From the IMG/VR virus record IMGVR_UViG_3300036768_001490, positions 62,001-126,000 of that record: a stretch of 64,000 nucleotides of DNA. The stretch is one strand, 5' to 3'. The position numbers were made by a program, and so were the translations under genes. The stretch is from a virus. Positions 49,409 through 60,774 of this stretch are shown one piece after another. A model generated the notes under the pieces. The model saw nothing but the letters and a program-made list of their open reading frames with translations. It did not search any database and had not been told where the DNA came from. Every line of letters starts with the position of its first letter. Positions within the stretch are counted from its first letter, which is position 1.

Positions 49409-50215
49409 TCACGCTCCCTTCTTCTTGCCGCCCTTGCTCAGAAAGCGGGCATAGTCCGGGTGCAGGCCATTGGTCGTCCGCCAGTCCTCCCGGACATTCC
49501 ACTTCGCCAGGGCCTGCCGCAACATGTCGTCGGTGACGTAGCCGGTGGCGATGGCCACGCTCAGCTCCAGCTGCCACTCCCGCGCGTACGGATGGTCGGG
49601 CCGATACCAGGGCTGCTCCGGCTCCTTGGTGTAGTGCAGGAGCTTGGTCTGGCCCGGCTGGTACACGTTGAGGTGGTTCCAGGCGTCCTCGATCCGCTGC
49701 GGCGGCGGCTCCATCCAGGTGCAGTGCATGAAGTCGGCGTACGCCTGCTTGCTGGGATGGCGGCGCAGATGGTCCAGCACCCGCGCGATGTCCCATCCCC
49801 ACTGGCCCCGGGCCGCCTCGCAGTCGATGACCATGACGCTGGACTGCGGCCAGGGAGCGGCCGAGAACTTGTCCGGCTGGTAGGTCAGCCAGGCCGACGT
49901 GCCGCGCGGACCCGGCACCTGCTCCGGCTTGGTCCACAGATCCCAGATGTCGGACAGGACCAGCTGGTCCGCGTCCAGGTAAATGGCACGGCCCTGCCAG
50001 TTGCAGGCGGCCGGGACCATCCAGCGGCGGAGAGAGAAGCCCGTCCCCTGGGTGAAGCCGTCCGTCGGGTACTCCCAGGCCGGTCCCAGCATGGGCGTGA
50101 ACTCGACCGTCATGTCCGTACGCCGCTGGATGCTGCACTCCAGTACCTTGCGAGCAATCTCTGTCTTGGGCTCCGTGCCGATGAAGATACGGATCCGTTC
50201 ACCCACGTACCTCAT
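49409..50215 (-). CDS. GT8-like glycosyltransferase
   Basis: The start at 50215 (MRYVGERIRIFIGTEPKTEI) gives 268 residues. RIRIFIGTEP and GRAIYLDADQLVLSDIWDLW fit the glycogenin/GT8 pattern with the D-x-D metal site; WNHLNVYQPGQTKLLHYTKE, with its conserved His, fits the C-terminal part. These enzymes use UDP-sugars to extend glycans. The C-terminus is basic (GGKKKGA). Acceptor unknown. Confidence 0.75.
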   Translation of the reverse strand: MRYVGERIRIFIGTEPKTEIARKVLECSIQRRTDMTVEFTPMLGPAWEYPTDGFTQGTGFSLRRWMVPAACNWQGRAIYLDADQLVLSDIWDLWTKPEQVPGPRGTSAWLTYQPDKFSAAPWPQSSVMVIDCEAARGQWGWDIARVLDHLRRHPSKQAYADFMHCTWMEPPPQRIEDAWNHLNVYQPGQTKLLHYTKEPEQPWYRPDHPYAREWQLELSVAIATGYVTDDMLRQALAKWNVREDWRTTNGLHPDYARFLSKGGKKKGA

Positions 50216-50229
50216 TGCTGGCAACCTCA

Positions 50230-50538
50230 CTACCTCCCCATGCTCCCAGGGAACGTGTCCGCGGCCGGGGGCGCTGGCCCGACCTCCTTCTCGTGCGGCC
50301 AGGGCGGCCGGCCGCCCGGCTCCTGGTGGTCCACGTCCACCAGGACGCCCGTGATCTCCGGCAGAGTGCAAGTGAATTCCCGGCCCGTAACCAGGCAGCG
50401 CAGCACCACCGGCATGACCCAGCGGCTGCGCGTCAGGTCGAAGCTGCGCACCTCGCAGATGGAGCCGTCCGGCACCCGCACCACCGTGCCGGGGCGCAGC
50501 ATCTGGAGCAAGGACCAGACGTCCACGCTCGCGTTCAT
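50230..50538 (-). CDS. Small beta-rich protein, 102 aa
   Basis: The start at 50538 (MNASVDVWSLLQMLRPGTVV) follows GGAGG. The sequence RVPDGSICEVRSFDLTRSRW, then MPVVLRCLVTGREF, looks like a compact beta-barrel with a tail of Pro/Gly. No family recognised. It is separated by 14 bp from the next start. Confidence 0.45.
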   Translation of the reverse strand: MNASVDVWSLLQMLRPGTVVRVPDGSICEVRSFDLTRSRWVMPVVLRCLVTGREFTCTLPEITGVLVDVDHQEPGGRPPWPHEKEVGPAPPAADTFPGSMGR

Positions 50539-50572
50539 GCCCGCCTCCACCTCTCCCTCCCTTCCTCTCCCC

Positions 50573-51220
50573 TCATGCCAGCGCCGCCAGGTTGACCCAG
50601 ACCATGTGGTGCCGCGCCAGCGTCCGCTGGATTTCCTGGAACTGGCAGTCAAAGCTGTCCCGGCCGTTGGCCAGGCAGTGCCGAGGGTCCATGCCGGCAG
50701 CATAGGACGTACCGCCGTCGATCCCCAGCGTATACACTTCCTTGCAGCCGGCCAATGCCAGCAAGTTGAAGGCGGCCACCGCGCTGAAGTAGCGGACCCG
50801 CACCCGCCGGAGCCCGGGATGGTGACGCTGCCGCGGCACGCGCGTCGAGTTGTAAGACCACAGGCGGCCGGCAGCGGCCAGGTGGTCCAGGCCGCCCCAG
50901 CCGTCCCGCACCAGCTCCTCCAGGGTGAAATGGCCAGGGCCCATGTTCCGGTGCGGCACCCAGGGGAGGACCACGTCCGGGACATGGGGCAGGACCACGC
51001 CGTCCGCGGACAGGACGTCCGCGCGGCAGTCCAGGTACGCCTCCAGGTCCATGAAGTGGACGCAGGTGGCCGGCCAGACCCGGCACGCATGGTTGAGGGC
51101 CAGGACGTGAAAGCGGTCGAGGTCGAAGCAGTCCCGCAGGTCCAGCGACGGCCCCTTGCCCAGGACCAGCCAGGGCCTGGAACGGTACGTGCCCAGCCGC
51201 TCCACCGCGTCACCGATCAC
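50573..51220 (-). CDS. Second Maf/MptE-like protein
   Basis: The GTG start at 51220 gives 215 residues. RPWLVLGKGPSLDLRDCFDL, then RFHVLALNHACRVWPATCVH, matches the 'GKGPS' loop and following strand of DUF115-type proteins; VRVRYFSAVAAFNLLALAGC and KEVYTLGIDGG continue the Rossmann-like core. It is only distantly similar to the protein at 46205-46903. Likely a nucleotide-sugar-related enzyme in the same pathway. Confidence 0.6.
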   Translation of the reverse strand: MIGDAVERLGTYRSRPWLVLGKGPSLDLRDCFDLDRFHVLALNHACRVWPATCVHFMDLEAYLDCRADVLSADGVVLPHVPDVVLPWVPHRNMGPGHFTLEELVRDGWGGLDHLAAAGRLWSYNSTRVPRQRHHPGLRRVRVRYFSAVAAFNLLALAGCKEVYTLGIDGGTSYAAGMDPRHCLANGRDSFDCQFQEIQRTLARHHMVWVNLAALA

Positions 51221-51250
51221 ACGGAGGCCCTCTCTTTCCCGCCCATCTGC

Positions 51251-52267
51251 CTACCACACCCTGCCGTCCACCACGCGCAGGTTCTCCACATGGAAGCCGC
51301 CGTCCCGGGAAATCTCGACGTAGGCGAAGCCGTGGTTCCAGTTGTTGAGCGGCGCATACTCCGGATGCATGTCGCACAGGCAACCCGTGGAGAAGGTGGT
51401 GATGACCCGCTGCTCCAGGTCTTTCTCGCTGTGCTCGCTGCTGTGATGGAAATGGCCGCCCAGTACATGAGTCTTGGCCCGAAGGAAGAAGCCCCGGGCC
51501 GGGTTGACCGGATTGGAAATGCGGAAGCGGTACTCATGCCCGTGGATGACGTTCAGCTTGCCCAGCTGGATCGGCCTCCGGTCGGCCACCACCTGGATGC
51601 GCTGCTTCTTTAGCCCGACTACATTGTCCCAGCTGAAGGCGGGCACGTCCAGCAGCTCCGGCGCCTTGACCCGCATGTAGCGCTCGTACCTCTCCTCGTG
51701 GTTGCCAAGCTTGTAGACGATGCGGGCCCGAGGAAACTGCCGCCGCAGGCCAGACAGGAAGTATTGCAGGCTGCACAGCTCTTCCCAGAAGTCGCGCTTG
51801 CGCGGGTCACGCTCCCAGTGACTCACCGCATAGTGGTCGGCAATGTCGCCGTTGAGCAAGAGGAAGTTCACCTTGCGCGCAGCGGCAAGGTCCAGGGCCA
51901 GACGCAGGCTGGTCTCGTTGTGATAAGGGATGTGCAGGTCAGACAAGACCAGGGCGCGCATGGGGCCCGGAAAAGACACCGCCCGCCAGGAGTCGAAGTA
52001 GGACTGGGGCGGCGGGACCACGTTCTGCCAGGGGTCGCCCGGCCGCCGCGCGGGCCGGCGGCGAGAACTGTCCCCCTGCGGCCGACGGCTGGACGCGCCC
52101 GCCTGGCCCAGACGCCGACGGACCAGCGTGCGGGCATGCTCGATGCTGTTGAACAGCTCAGGGTGCTCCCGCACCGCCTTGCGCGCCAGGGTCAGGGCCG
52201 GCGCGTCCGGGAACCGATCAAGCAGCTCATCGACCACGGCGCCGGCTGCCGTCATGCGCCTGGCCAC
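51251..52267 (-). CDS. Calcineurin-like metallophosphoesterase
   Basis: The GTG start at 52267 has AAGGAGG six bases upstream. After a basic N-terminal stretch of about 95 residues, the 338-residue protein carries all metal-site motifs of this family in order: LSDLHIPYH, LLNGDIADHY, KLGNHEERY, VIHGHEYRF and GGHFHHSSE. Catalysis is therefore likely intact. Relatives include phage nucleic-acid and phosphoester hydrolases; the substrate cannot be told from sequence. Confidence 0.85.
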   Translation of the reverse strand: MARRMTAAGAVVDELLDRFPDAPALTLARKAVREHPELFNSIEHARTLVRRRLGQAGASSRRPQGDSSRRRPARRPGDPWQNVVPPPQSYFDSWRAVSFPGPMRALVLSDLHIPYHNETSLRLALDLAAARKVNFLLLNGDIADHYAVSHWERDPRKRDFWEELCSLQYFLSGLRRQFPRARIVYKLGNHEERYERYMRVKAPELLDVPAFSWDNVVGLKKQRIQVVADRRPIQLGKLNVIHGHEYRFRISNPVNPARGFFLRAKTHVLGGHFHHSSEHSEKDLEQRVITTFSTGCLCDMHPEYAPLNNWNHGFAYVEISRDGGFHVENLRVVDGRVW

Positions 52268-52284
52268 GGACCGCCTCCTTGTCG

Positions 52285-52677
52285 TTACACCCGCGCCTGC
52301 ACCCGCATCCCGCCCTGGTCGTGCCGCTCGATGTCAGACGGGTCAACGGCGTCGGTCCAGTACCATTCCACCAGTTCCACGTCGGTGACAGCCTCGAAGC
52401 GGTGCCACTCGCCCCGTCCGCAGACCAGCTTCTGACCCGCCGTGAGACGGACCGTGGCGCACGGGTCCTGGTCCCCACGCTGACGGTAAAAATGGACCAG
52501 CAGCTCACCGCGGACCACGTAAAAGGCGTTAGACTTGTCGCGGTGACAGTGCTGGCTGCTGTAACCGCCCGCCCGGATGGAAGCGTGGTGGACCTCGAAA
52601 GCGTGGCTGCGCTCCAGACCACGGTTGGTCCCCCAGGACTTCTCCAAGGCCACCGGCTCCGTCACTTCCGCTGGCAT
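52285..52677 (-). CDS. Cupin-domain protein
   Basis: The start at 52677 (MPAEVTEPVALEKSWGTN) has GGGAG upstream. The 130-residue protein has the first cupin motif HHASIRAGGYSSQHCHRDKS with two histidines and Lys/Glu, and the second motif VCGRGEWHRFEAV. It resembles the sugar-isomerase type (mannose-6-phosphate isomerase II-like) but is shorter. A role in sugar handling is plausible in this neighbourhood. Confidence 0.6.
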   Translation of the reverse strand: MPAEVTEPVALEKSWGTNRGLERSHAFEVHHASIRAGGYSSQHCHRDKSNAFYVVRGELLVHFYRQRGDQDPCATVRLTAGQKLVCGRGEWHRFEAVTDVELVEWYWTDAVDPSDIERHDQGGMRVQARV

Positions 52678-52721
52678 GCTCTCTTCTCCCCGGCGAAGAA
52701 CACCACGGCCGGCCCAGCGCC

Positions 52722-53345
52722 TCATTCCGTCACGGCCGGCGGCAGGCTCAGGGAGGACTGCCACGGCGGCGCCGGCGCTGCCAGCACCGCGCACCAGTAG
52801 GGCCGGCCCGAGCTGTCATAGGACAGGCCGAAGCCGGCATGCTGGTAGGCCGTGTCCTGGATGTTCTGCCGGTGGCCCGGACTGCTCAGCCAGGCCGCCA
52901 CCACCTGCTCCGGCCCCCGCTGGCCCAGGGCAATGTTCTCTCCACCCGTGCGCAGGCGATAACCCGCCAGGTGGACCCGTTCGGCAAGATTACGGCCAAA
53001 GAAGCCCGGCGTCCCCGTCTCCTGCCAGTGCTCCAGGGACCGGTTCAGAGACATCCAGTCCGCATGCTTCTGGGCCGCCAGGTGCAGCTTCCGGTCCAAA
53101 GACAGCGGACGCGCGCCGACCTGGGCGCGAGCCCGGTTGTGCAGCTCCAGCAGCCGGTAAGAAGTCGCGTCCGGTGCCGGCTCCGGCGGCGGAGGAGCTG
53201 GCAAAGGCGGCGGGGCCGAGGGGGACGCCGGGGGCGGAGCAGGCGCGGGCGACGGCGCCCCGCCCAGCGCGGATAGCAGCCAGTCCAGCAGGCTGCCACC
53301 AAGCTGAATGCACAACTGCCACAGGCTCTGCCAGAGCGACGACAT
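52722..53345 (-). CDS. CAP/SCP-domain protein with proline-rich linker
   Basis: The 207-residue protein has a hydrophobic N-terminus (residues 5-25), a long Pro/Ala linker and then a CAP domain: LLELHNRARAQVGARPLSLD, AAQKHADWMSLNRSLEHWQE, LRTGGENIALGQRG and AAWLSSPGHRQNI, which include the His/Glu/His cavity residues. CAP proteins are usually exported and have varied roles. AGGAGG precedes the start. It is placed beside the papain-like peptidase, and both may act outside the cell. Confidence 0.75.
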   Translation of the reverse strand: MSSLWQSLWQLCIQLGGSLLDWLLSALGGAPSPAPAPPPASPSAPPPLPAPPPPEPAPDATSYRLLELHNRARAQVGARPLSLDRKLHLAAQKHADWMSLNRSLEHWQETGTPGFFGRNLAERVHLAGYRLRTGGENIALGQRGPEQVVAAWLSSPGHRQNIQDTAYQHAGFGLSYDSSGRPYWCAVLAAPAPPWQSSLSLPPAVTE

Positions 53346-53399
53346 GGAACGGTCCTCCTCTTCTTTTTTCCTCCCCTGTGCCTGCCACTCCCACCGGCC

Positions 53400-54383
53400 T
53401 CAGCGGCCGCCGCCAGCGGGCAGGCGCCGGTACTGCTGGAAGTAGTCGTGCGCCGGATAGACGAAGCAGCCGTACTCCAGCGTGTCCGCGGGACGGTGAA
53501 TGCCGTCGTCGATGTCCTGGTTGCTGGGCAACTTGCCCGTAAAGGGACGCACCGCGACGGCGTGAGACGGTGGCGGCAGGAAGGACCGCCAGACGGCGGC
53601 GCCGGCCGTGTCCCGCCGCAACAGGAGAGACGGATCCTGCTCGCGCGGGCTGAAGGCGTACGCCCGCCCGGTCCAGGCCGAGACGAACCACTGCCAGGTG
53701 TGCGTGTAGTCGCTGTCCGGATAGTTCGGGTCGATGTAGCGCACCACCCAGTCCCGCGTCCGGTAGCCCTGGCCGTTGTCGAAATCGACCTTGTTGGATG
53801 TGATGTGCGTCAGCAGGATGGCGTGGTTCCCCTCCCGCACGGTAGAGATGCTGGCCACGACGGGCAGCCCCTCCCGCAACTGCTGCATCAGCCAGTCATA
53901 CCCCGCCCGGGTGTTGCCGTGCGGGTTGGTCCGCGCCCGCACACGCAGCGTCCGCAGCCAGTAGGCCACCGCCTCGTCCGTAGCTCCCGAGTGGAAGCCG
54001 ATGCCGCTCTCGACCACCTGGCGCGTGATCGTGGTCAGCGGCGCGATGCCGGCGTGCCGCCCCGCCATCTCCGCGCAGCACCACCAGCAGATGCCGTGGT
54101 CCCGACGGTTGCCCACACGCTCCTGCACGGTGATCGGGGCTTCCTGCCCCCGCGCCGCTGCCGCCAGCAGCAGACAGACAGCCACGACCAACACGTGGAC
54201 GACCGCGGCTACCCAGAACAGCCGCCGTGCCAGCGGACATTTGCCACTGCCTCCACGGGCAGCGTCCTTCTCTTCCCGCAACGGACGGGAACAGGCCCTC
54301 CGGCACACGCCCCGCGACGGACAGGAGGCCCGGCAACGTCCACCACCGTCCGCGTCCGGCCCCACGCCCACGCCACCTGCCAT
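53400..54383 (-). CDS. Membrane-anchored papain-like (C39-type) peptidase
   Basis: The start at 54383 (MAGGVGVGPDADGGG) is chosen because a perfect AAGGAGGT is six bases upstream. A single membrane helix near residues 52-75 (FWVAAVVHVLVVAVCLLLAA) leads to the catalytic domain: GICWWCCAEMAGRHAGI (Cys region), NHAILLTHI (His region) and YIDPNYPD (Asp). This is a papain-like cysteine-peptidase order as in C39-type proteins. The family cleaves peptides or leaders, often outside the membrane. At 327 residues the protein is longer than needed because of an extended C-terminus. Confidence 0.6.
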   Translation of the reverse strand: MAGGVGVGPDADGGGRCRASCPSRGVCRRACSRPLREEKDAARGGSGKCPLARRLFWVAAVVHVLVVAVCLLLAAAARGQEAPITVQERVGNRRDHGICWWCCAEMAGRHAGIAPLTTITRQVVESGIGFHSGATDEAVAYWLRTLRVRARTNPHGNTRAGYDWLMQQLREGLPVVASISTVREGNHAILLTHITSNKVDFDNGQGYRTRDWVVRYIDPNYPDSDYTHTWQWFVSAWTGRAYAFSPREQDPSLLLRRDTAGAAVWRSFLPPPSHAVAVRPFTGKLPSNQDIDDGIHRPADTLEYGCFVYPAHDYFQQYRRLPAGGGR

Positions 54384-54578
54384 ACCCTGACCTCCTTGTG
54401 GAGCAGGCACGGCCATCCTGGCCATCCGCGAGGACTGCTCCATCTCCTCATCCTGCCGAACTCAGACCAGCGCTCCACGGCGCCTGGCCTTCCCCCTCAC
54501 AAGCTGCAAGGTGGCGGTCTTAGAAGTTATGGAGAACGGGTTAAGCTACCCCGCTAGAGAGAATAGCTAAAAGAAAGA

Positions 54579-54608
54579 CCCCGATCAATCCAACAAGGAT
54601 GATCGGGG
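54579..54608 (-). terminator. Rho-independent terminator of the TROVE gene
   Basis: Arms CCCCGATCA and TGATCGGGG, nine bases, loop about 12, followed on the minus strand by TCTTTCTTTT. It lies about 50 bp downstream of the stop at 54660. Confidence 0.85.
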
Positions 54609-54659
54609 CCAAAGGAGTCTGGAAGCAAGCCCGCCGAGGCAAGCAGATGGCCAAACGGT

Positions 54660-56345
54660 CTAAATCTCGACTGCCTTGACCATGTCCACGAACCGCTGGC
54701 TGTCGTCAGCCAGGTGCGCGGCCATGACCTCAAAGACCACGTCGCTGAAGCCGCCGATATTCAGCGTTTCGGCAGTCTCCGGGGCCTGGGAGCTGCCGCC
54801 CATCTGCAAGTCACAGCAGATGAGCTTCGGCCGCGGAAACCGACCCAACCGCCGCTGGTTGGCCACAAACTTATCCCACTCATGCACGAGTGCCGTGACA
54901 CAGTGGAACATCCTCACTGACGGCGTTACCCAGCTCTGATTGTCAGAGATCAGGATAACACCGCAGAACGCCCGATCCTTGAGTTTCTCGTTGGCGTGCG
55001 CAACCGGCAAATGGCAGTCGGTGCCGCCACCGCCGAAGCGCGAAAGCCGAGTCGAGATGCTCAGAATCTGATCGCCCGGGTCAGCGCTGAACGGACGGAC
55101 CCAGTCGCTGAATGGCACGACGACCGAGTCGGGATTCTTGCGCAGAATCGCTGCTGAGATCAGCGCCGCCACGTCGATGCACCGCATCTTCGAGGACTGC
55201 CCCGGCTTGTCACGGCGTCCCGTGATCGGCGCAAGCATGGAACCGGAGACGTCGCAGCCAATGACGACAGGGCCAGGGAACTTCGGCACCGCCTCGCACG
55301 CCACCTCCGCGGCATCGTTGAGGGCCTTGCGGATGCAGTACGGGATCTCCTCGCTGGCGTTCAGATACGCCGCGAAGAACTGGTACGGCATCTGCTTGGA
55401 CCGACGGACCTCGTTCATGTCGGCAAGACGGCTGGCCACCTCATCGACCATGCGCGGGTCCCGGAATACACCGTGGCGGTTGAGCGTATTCAGGTTCATG
55501 CGCAACGCCTGGTAGCCCATGTTCCTGGCTATCTCCGCCCACACCGGACTCGGACGGACCAGGCGCCGGGTGGCGCCACAACCCTCGTACACCTCGCCCT
55601 TGACCGCGTCCACCAGGAGATCCCAGCGGATGTAGGTCTTGGCGAACTGCCGCGCAAGCTGCACCTGCTCGTCCGGGTCCGTGGTGCCGCGGAACCGGTC
55701 GAGCAGCCGGATCTCCAGCGGGAGATCGTCGTAGGTAGCCGGCCTCCACTTCTCGACCGGATTGCCGCACAGCCAGCCATACAACGCGCGACGGGCATTG
55801 TTGGGCGGCGTCGGCCGCACCAGGCGCAGCACGTCGCGCAACGACGGGTTCTTGCCGACCGAGGCCGACAGGAGCTTGTCGTCGCTAGCGTTGTTCAGCA
55901 GCCTGGACATGACCCGCTGCTTGGCGTGGCTGAAGCACCGCTTCCTGGTGCCGGCGCCGCTGCGCACCATCTGGAAGGCCGTCAGGATCATCTTGCCACT
56001 GTCCACGACACGGTCAGCAATCCGGTCCCACAGCTTGATGTCCATATCGGCGAGCTTCGCCCAACCCGCCGCCGGGGCGTCCTTGAGCAAACCGTCCCGA
56101 CGCGCGGCAATGCACGCCTTGGCCAAGAACTCGGGCGTCACGCACGCTGCCAGCTCGTGAAACCTGGCAAGCTGCTCGGCGCCGCTCTCGTAGTACGCCC
56201 CGTTGAAGCAGGACGTGAACAGGAACTGTGCCAGGGCATGTTCGGACCCGTAAGCGTAAGCCGAGCCGCCAGCCTGATTGATGGCATCAACCGGGCGGTC
56301 AACCAGGGCGGACGAACTGGTGCCGAAGAGGGACTTGCTGGCCAC
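54660..56345 (-). CDS. rsr: TROVE-domain protein with vWA (Ro60/Rsr-like)
   Basis: The GTG start at 56345 follows AAGGAGG with an eight-base spacer. The 561-residue protein has HEAT-like helical repeats of a TROVE ring (for example LARFHELAACVTPEFLAKAC, RFRGTTDPDEQVQLARQFAK, QALRMNLNTLNRHGVFRD) and a vWA domain with MIDAS residues DVSGSM (365-370) and a GGGGTD motif near 435. Ro60-type proteins bind misfolded RNA and small Y RNAs and take part in RNA quality control with exoribonucleases. It has its own promoter, an upstream structured RNA candidate and its own terminator. Confidence 0.9.
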   Translation of the reverse strand: MASKSLFGTSSSALVDRPVDAINQAGGSAYAYGSEHALAQFLFTSCFNGAYYESGAEQLARFHELAACVTPEFLAKACIAARRDGLLKDAPAAGWAKLADMDIKLWDRIADRVVDSGKMILTAFQMVRSGAGTRKRCFSHAKQRVMSRLLNNASDDKLLSASVGKNPSLRDVLRLVRPTPPNNARRALYGWLCGNPVEKWRPATYDDLPLEIRLLDRFRGTTDPDEQVQLARQFAKTYIRWDLLVDAVKGEVYEGCGATRRLVRPSPVWAEIARNMGYQALRMNLNTLNRHGVFRDPRMVDEVASRLADMNEVRRSKQMPYQFFAAYLNASEEIPYCIRKALNDAAEVACEAVPKFPGPVVIGCDVSGSMLAPITGRRDKPGQSSKMRCIDVAALISAAILRKNPDSVVVPFSDWVRPFSADPGDQILSISTRLSRFGGGGTDCHLPVAHANEKLKDRAFCGVILISDNQSWVTPSVRMFHCVTALVHEWDKFVANQRRLGRFPRPKLICCDLQMGGSSQAPETAETLNIGGFSDVVFEVMAAHLADDSQRFVDMVKAVEI

Positions 56346-56728
56346 GGTGTTGGCCTCCTTGGGTCATTGGAGTAAGCGCAGGTCGAACCCGTATCCCATC
56401 ACTGGCGGTGAGTACGCTCCACCGAGACAGTCAGATTGTTCACACAACGGGAGTCGAAGGGCGAATACCGACGAGTTCTCGAAGCAGCCTTTCTATCCTC
56501 AAGATGAAAGCCGCCCCGACAGTCGGTATGCTCCTTTCAGAATCAGACCATTCGGAGTCTCTTGATCTTCCAACTGCTGAGCCGCCGAAGGTTCGCCATG
56601 ACCAAGGACTCGAACCCAGAACAGAGAGATTACGGGCCCAAGAATGGCAGCCAGGTTAACTGGGTCCCGACGAATTCGTCGCGGCAGAGAAACATTCAGC
56701 ATGTACTCCGCCACAGCAGTCGGGATGC
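56346..56728 (-). ncRNA. Structured leader RNA, Y-RNA-like candidate
   Basis: About 380 bases lie between a promoter and the TROVE start with no good gene. They hold a 14-base palindrome (56668-56681, CGACGAATTCGTCG), a T-arm-like GGTTCGAGTCC (plus-strand 56606-56616) with no complete tRNA around it, a long-range stem ATACCGAC/GTCGGTAT enclosing nested hairpins (56463-56528) and a GGTG/CACC hairpin near 56410-56430. Bacterial Y RNAs of TROVE loci often contain a tRNA-like module, which fits. Alternatively this is simply a structured 5' leader of rsr. Confidence 0.45.
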
Positions 56729-56759
56729 CTATAAAACATGGTAGCGGGACGAGTGCCAA
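56729..56759 (-). promoter_or_regulatory. Promoter of the TROVE locus
   Basis: TTGGCA (minus strand, 56754-56759), a 17-base spacer and TTTTAT (56731-56736), or TTATAG at 19 bases. It sits immediately after the terminator of the large virion-like gene. Confidence 0.5.
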
Positions 56760-56763
56760 AATC

Positions 56764-56799
56764 AAGAGGTTCGCGCCAGAAATCCGGCGCGAACCTCTT
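56764..56799 (-). terminator. Terminator of the 1266-aa gene
   Basis: Arms AAGAGGTTCGCGCC and GGCGCGAACCTCTT form a perfect 14-base stem with an eight-base loop, followed on the minus strand by GATTTTGG. It lies about 55 bp downstream of the stop at 56852. Confidence 0.85.
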
Positions 56800-56851
56800 C
56801 TCGCCGCATGGGACAATGACTTCCTTCCGTCTGCCACGCCCGCAGCCAGCC

Positions 56852-60652
<3,801 letters not shown>

Positions 60653-60724
60653 GCTTACCTTCCCGGGACAGGATGGCCAGAAGTGTCAGGAGACATCATC
60701 ACTGTCGCCAGGCCAGGGACAGCA

Positions 60725-60767
60725 GCAGGGATGGTGGGAGGGCTGGCAGCCATCCCACCATCCCTGC
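60725..60767 (-). terminator. 15-bp hairpin downstream of the 889-aa gene
   Basis: Arms GCAGGGATGGTGGGA and TCCCACCATCCCTGC form a perfect 15-base stem with a 13-base loop that contains a four-base inner stem (GGCT/AGCC). No T-run follows on the minus strand, so it may be a weak terminator or a processing element. It lies just after the stop at 60775. Confidence 0.6.
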
Positions 60768-60774
60768 CACGTTC

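Noticed and set aside
49409-50371. Longer start of the GT8-like gene at 50371
   Set aside because: The extra residues are Gly/Arg-rich noise and overlap the small gene at 50230-50538; MRYVGERIRIFIGTEP is the natural start.
56580-56660. A tRNA gene near GGTTCGAGTCC
   Set aside because: The T-loop matches but I could not find an acceptor stem or a valid anticodon arm with seven-base loop; a tRNA-like module fits better than a tRNA.
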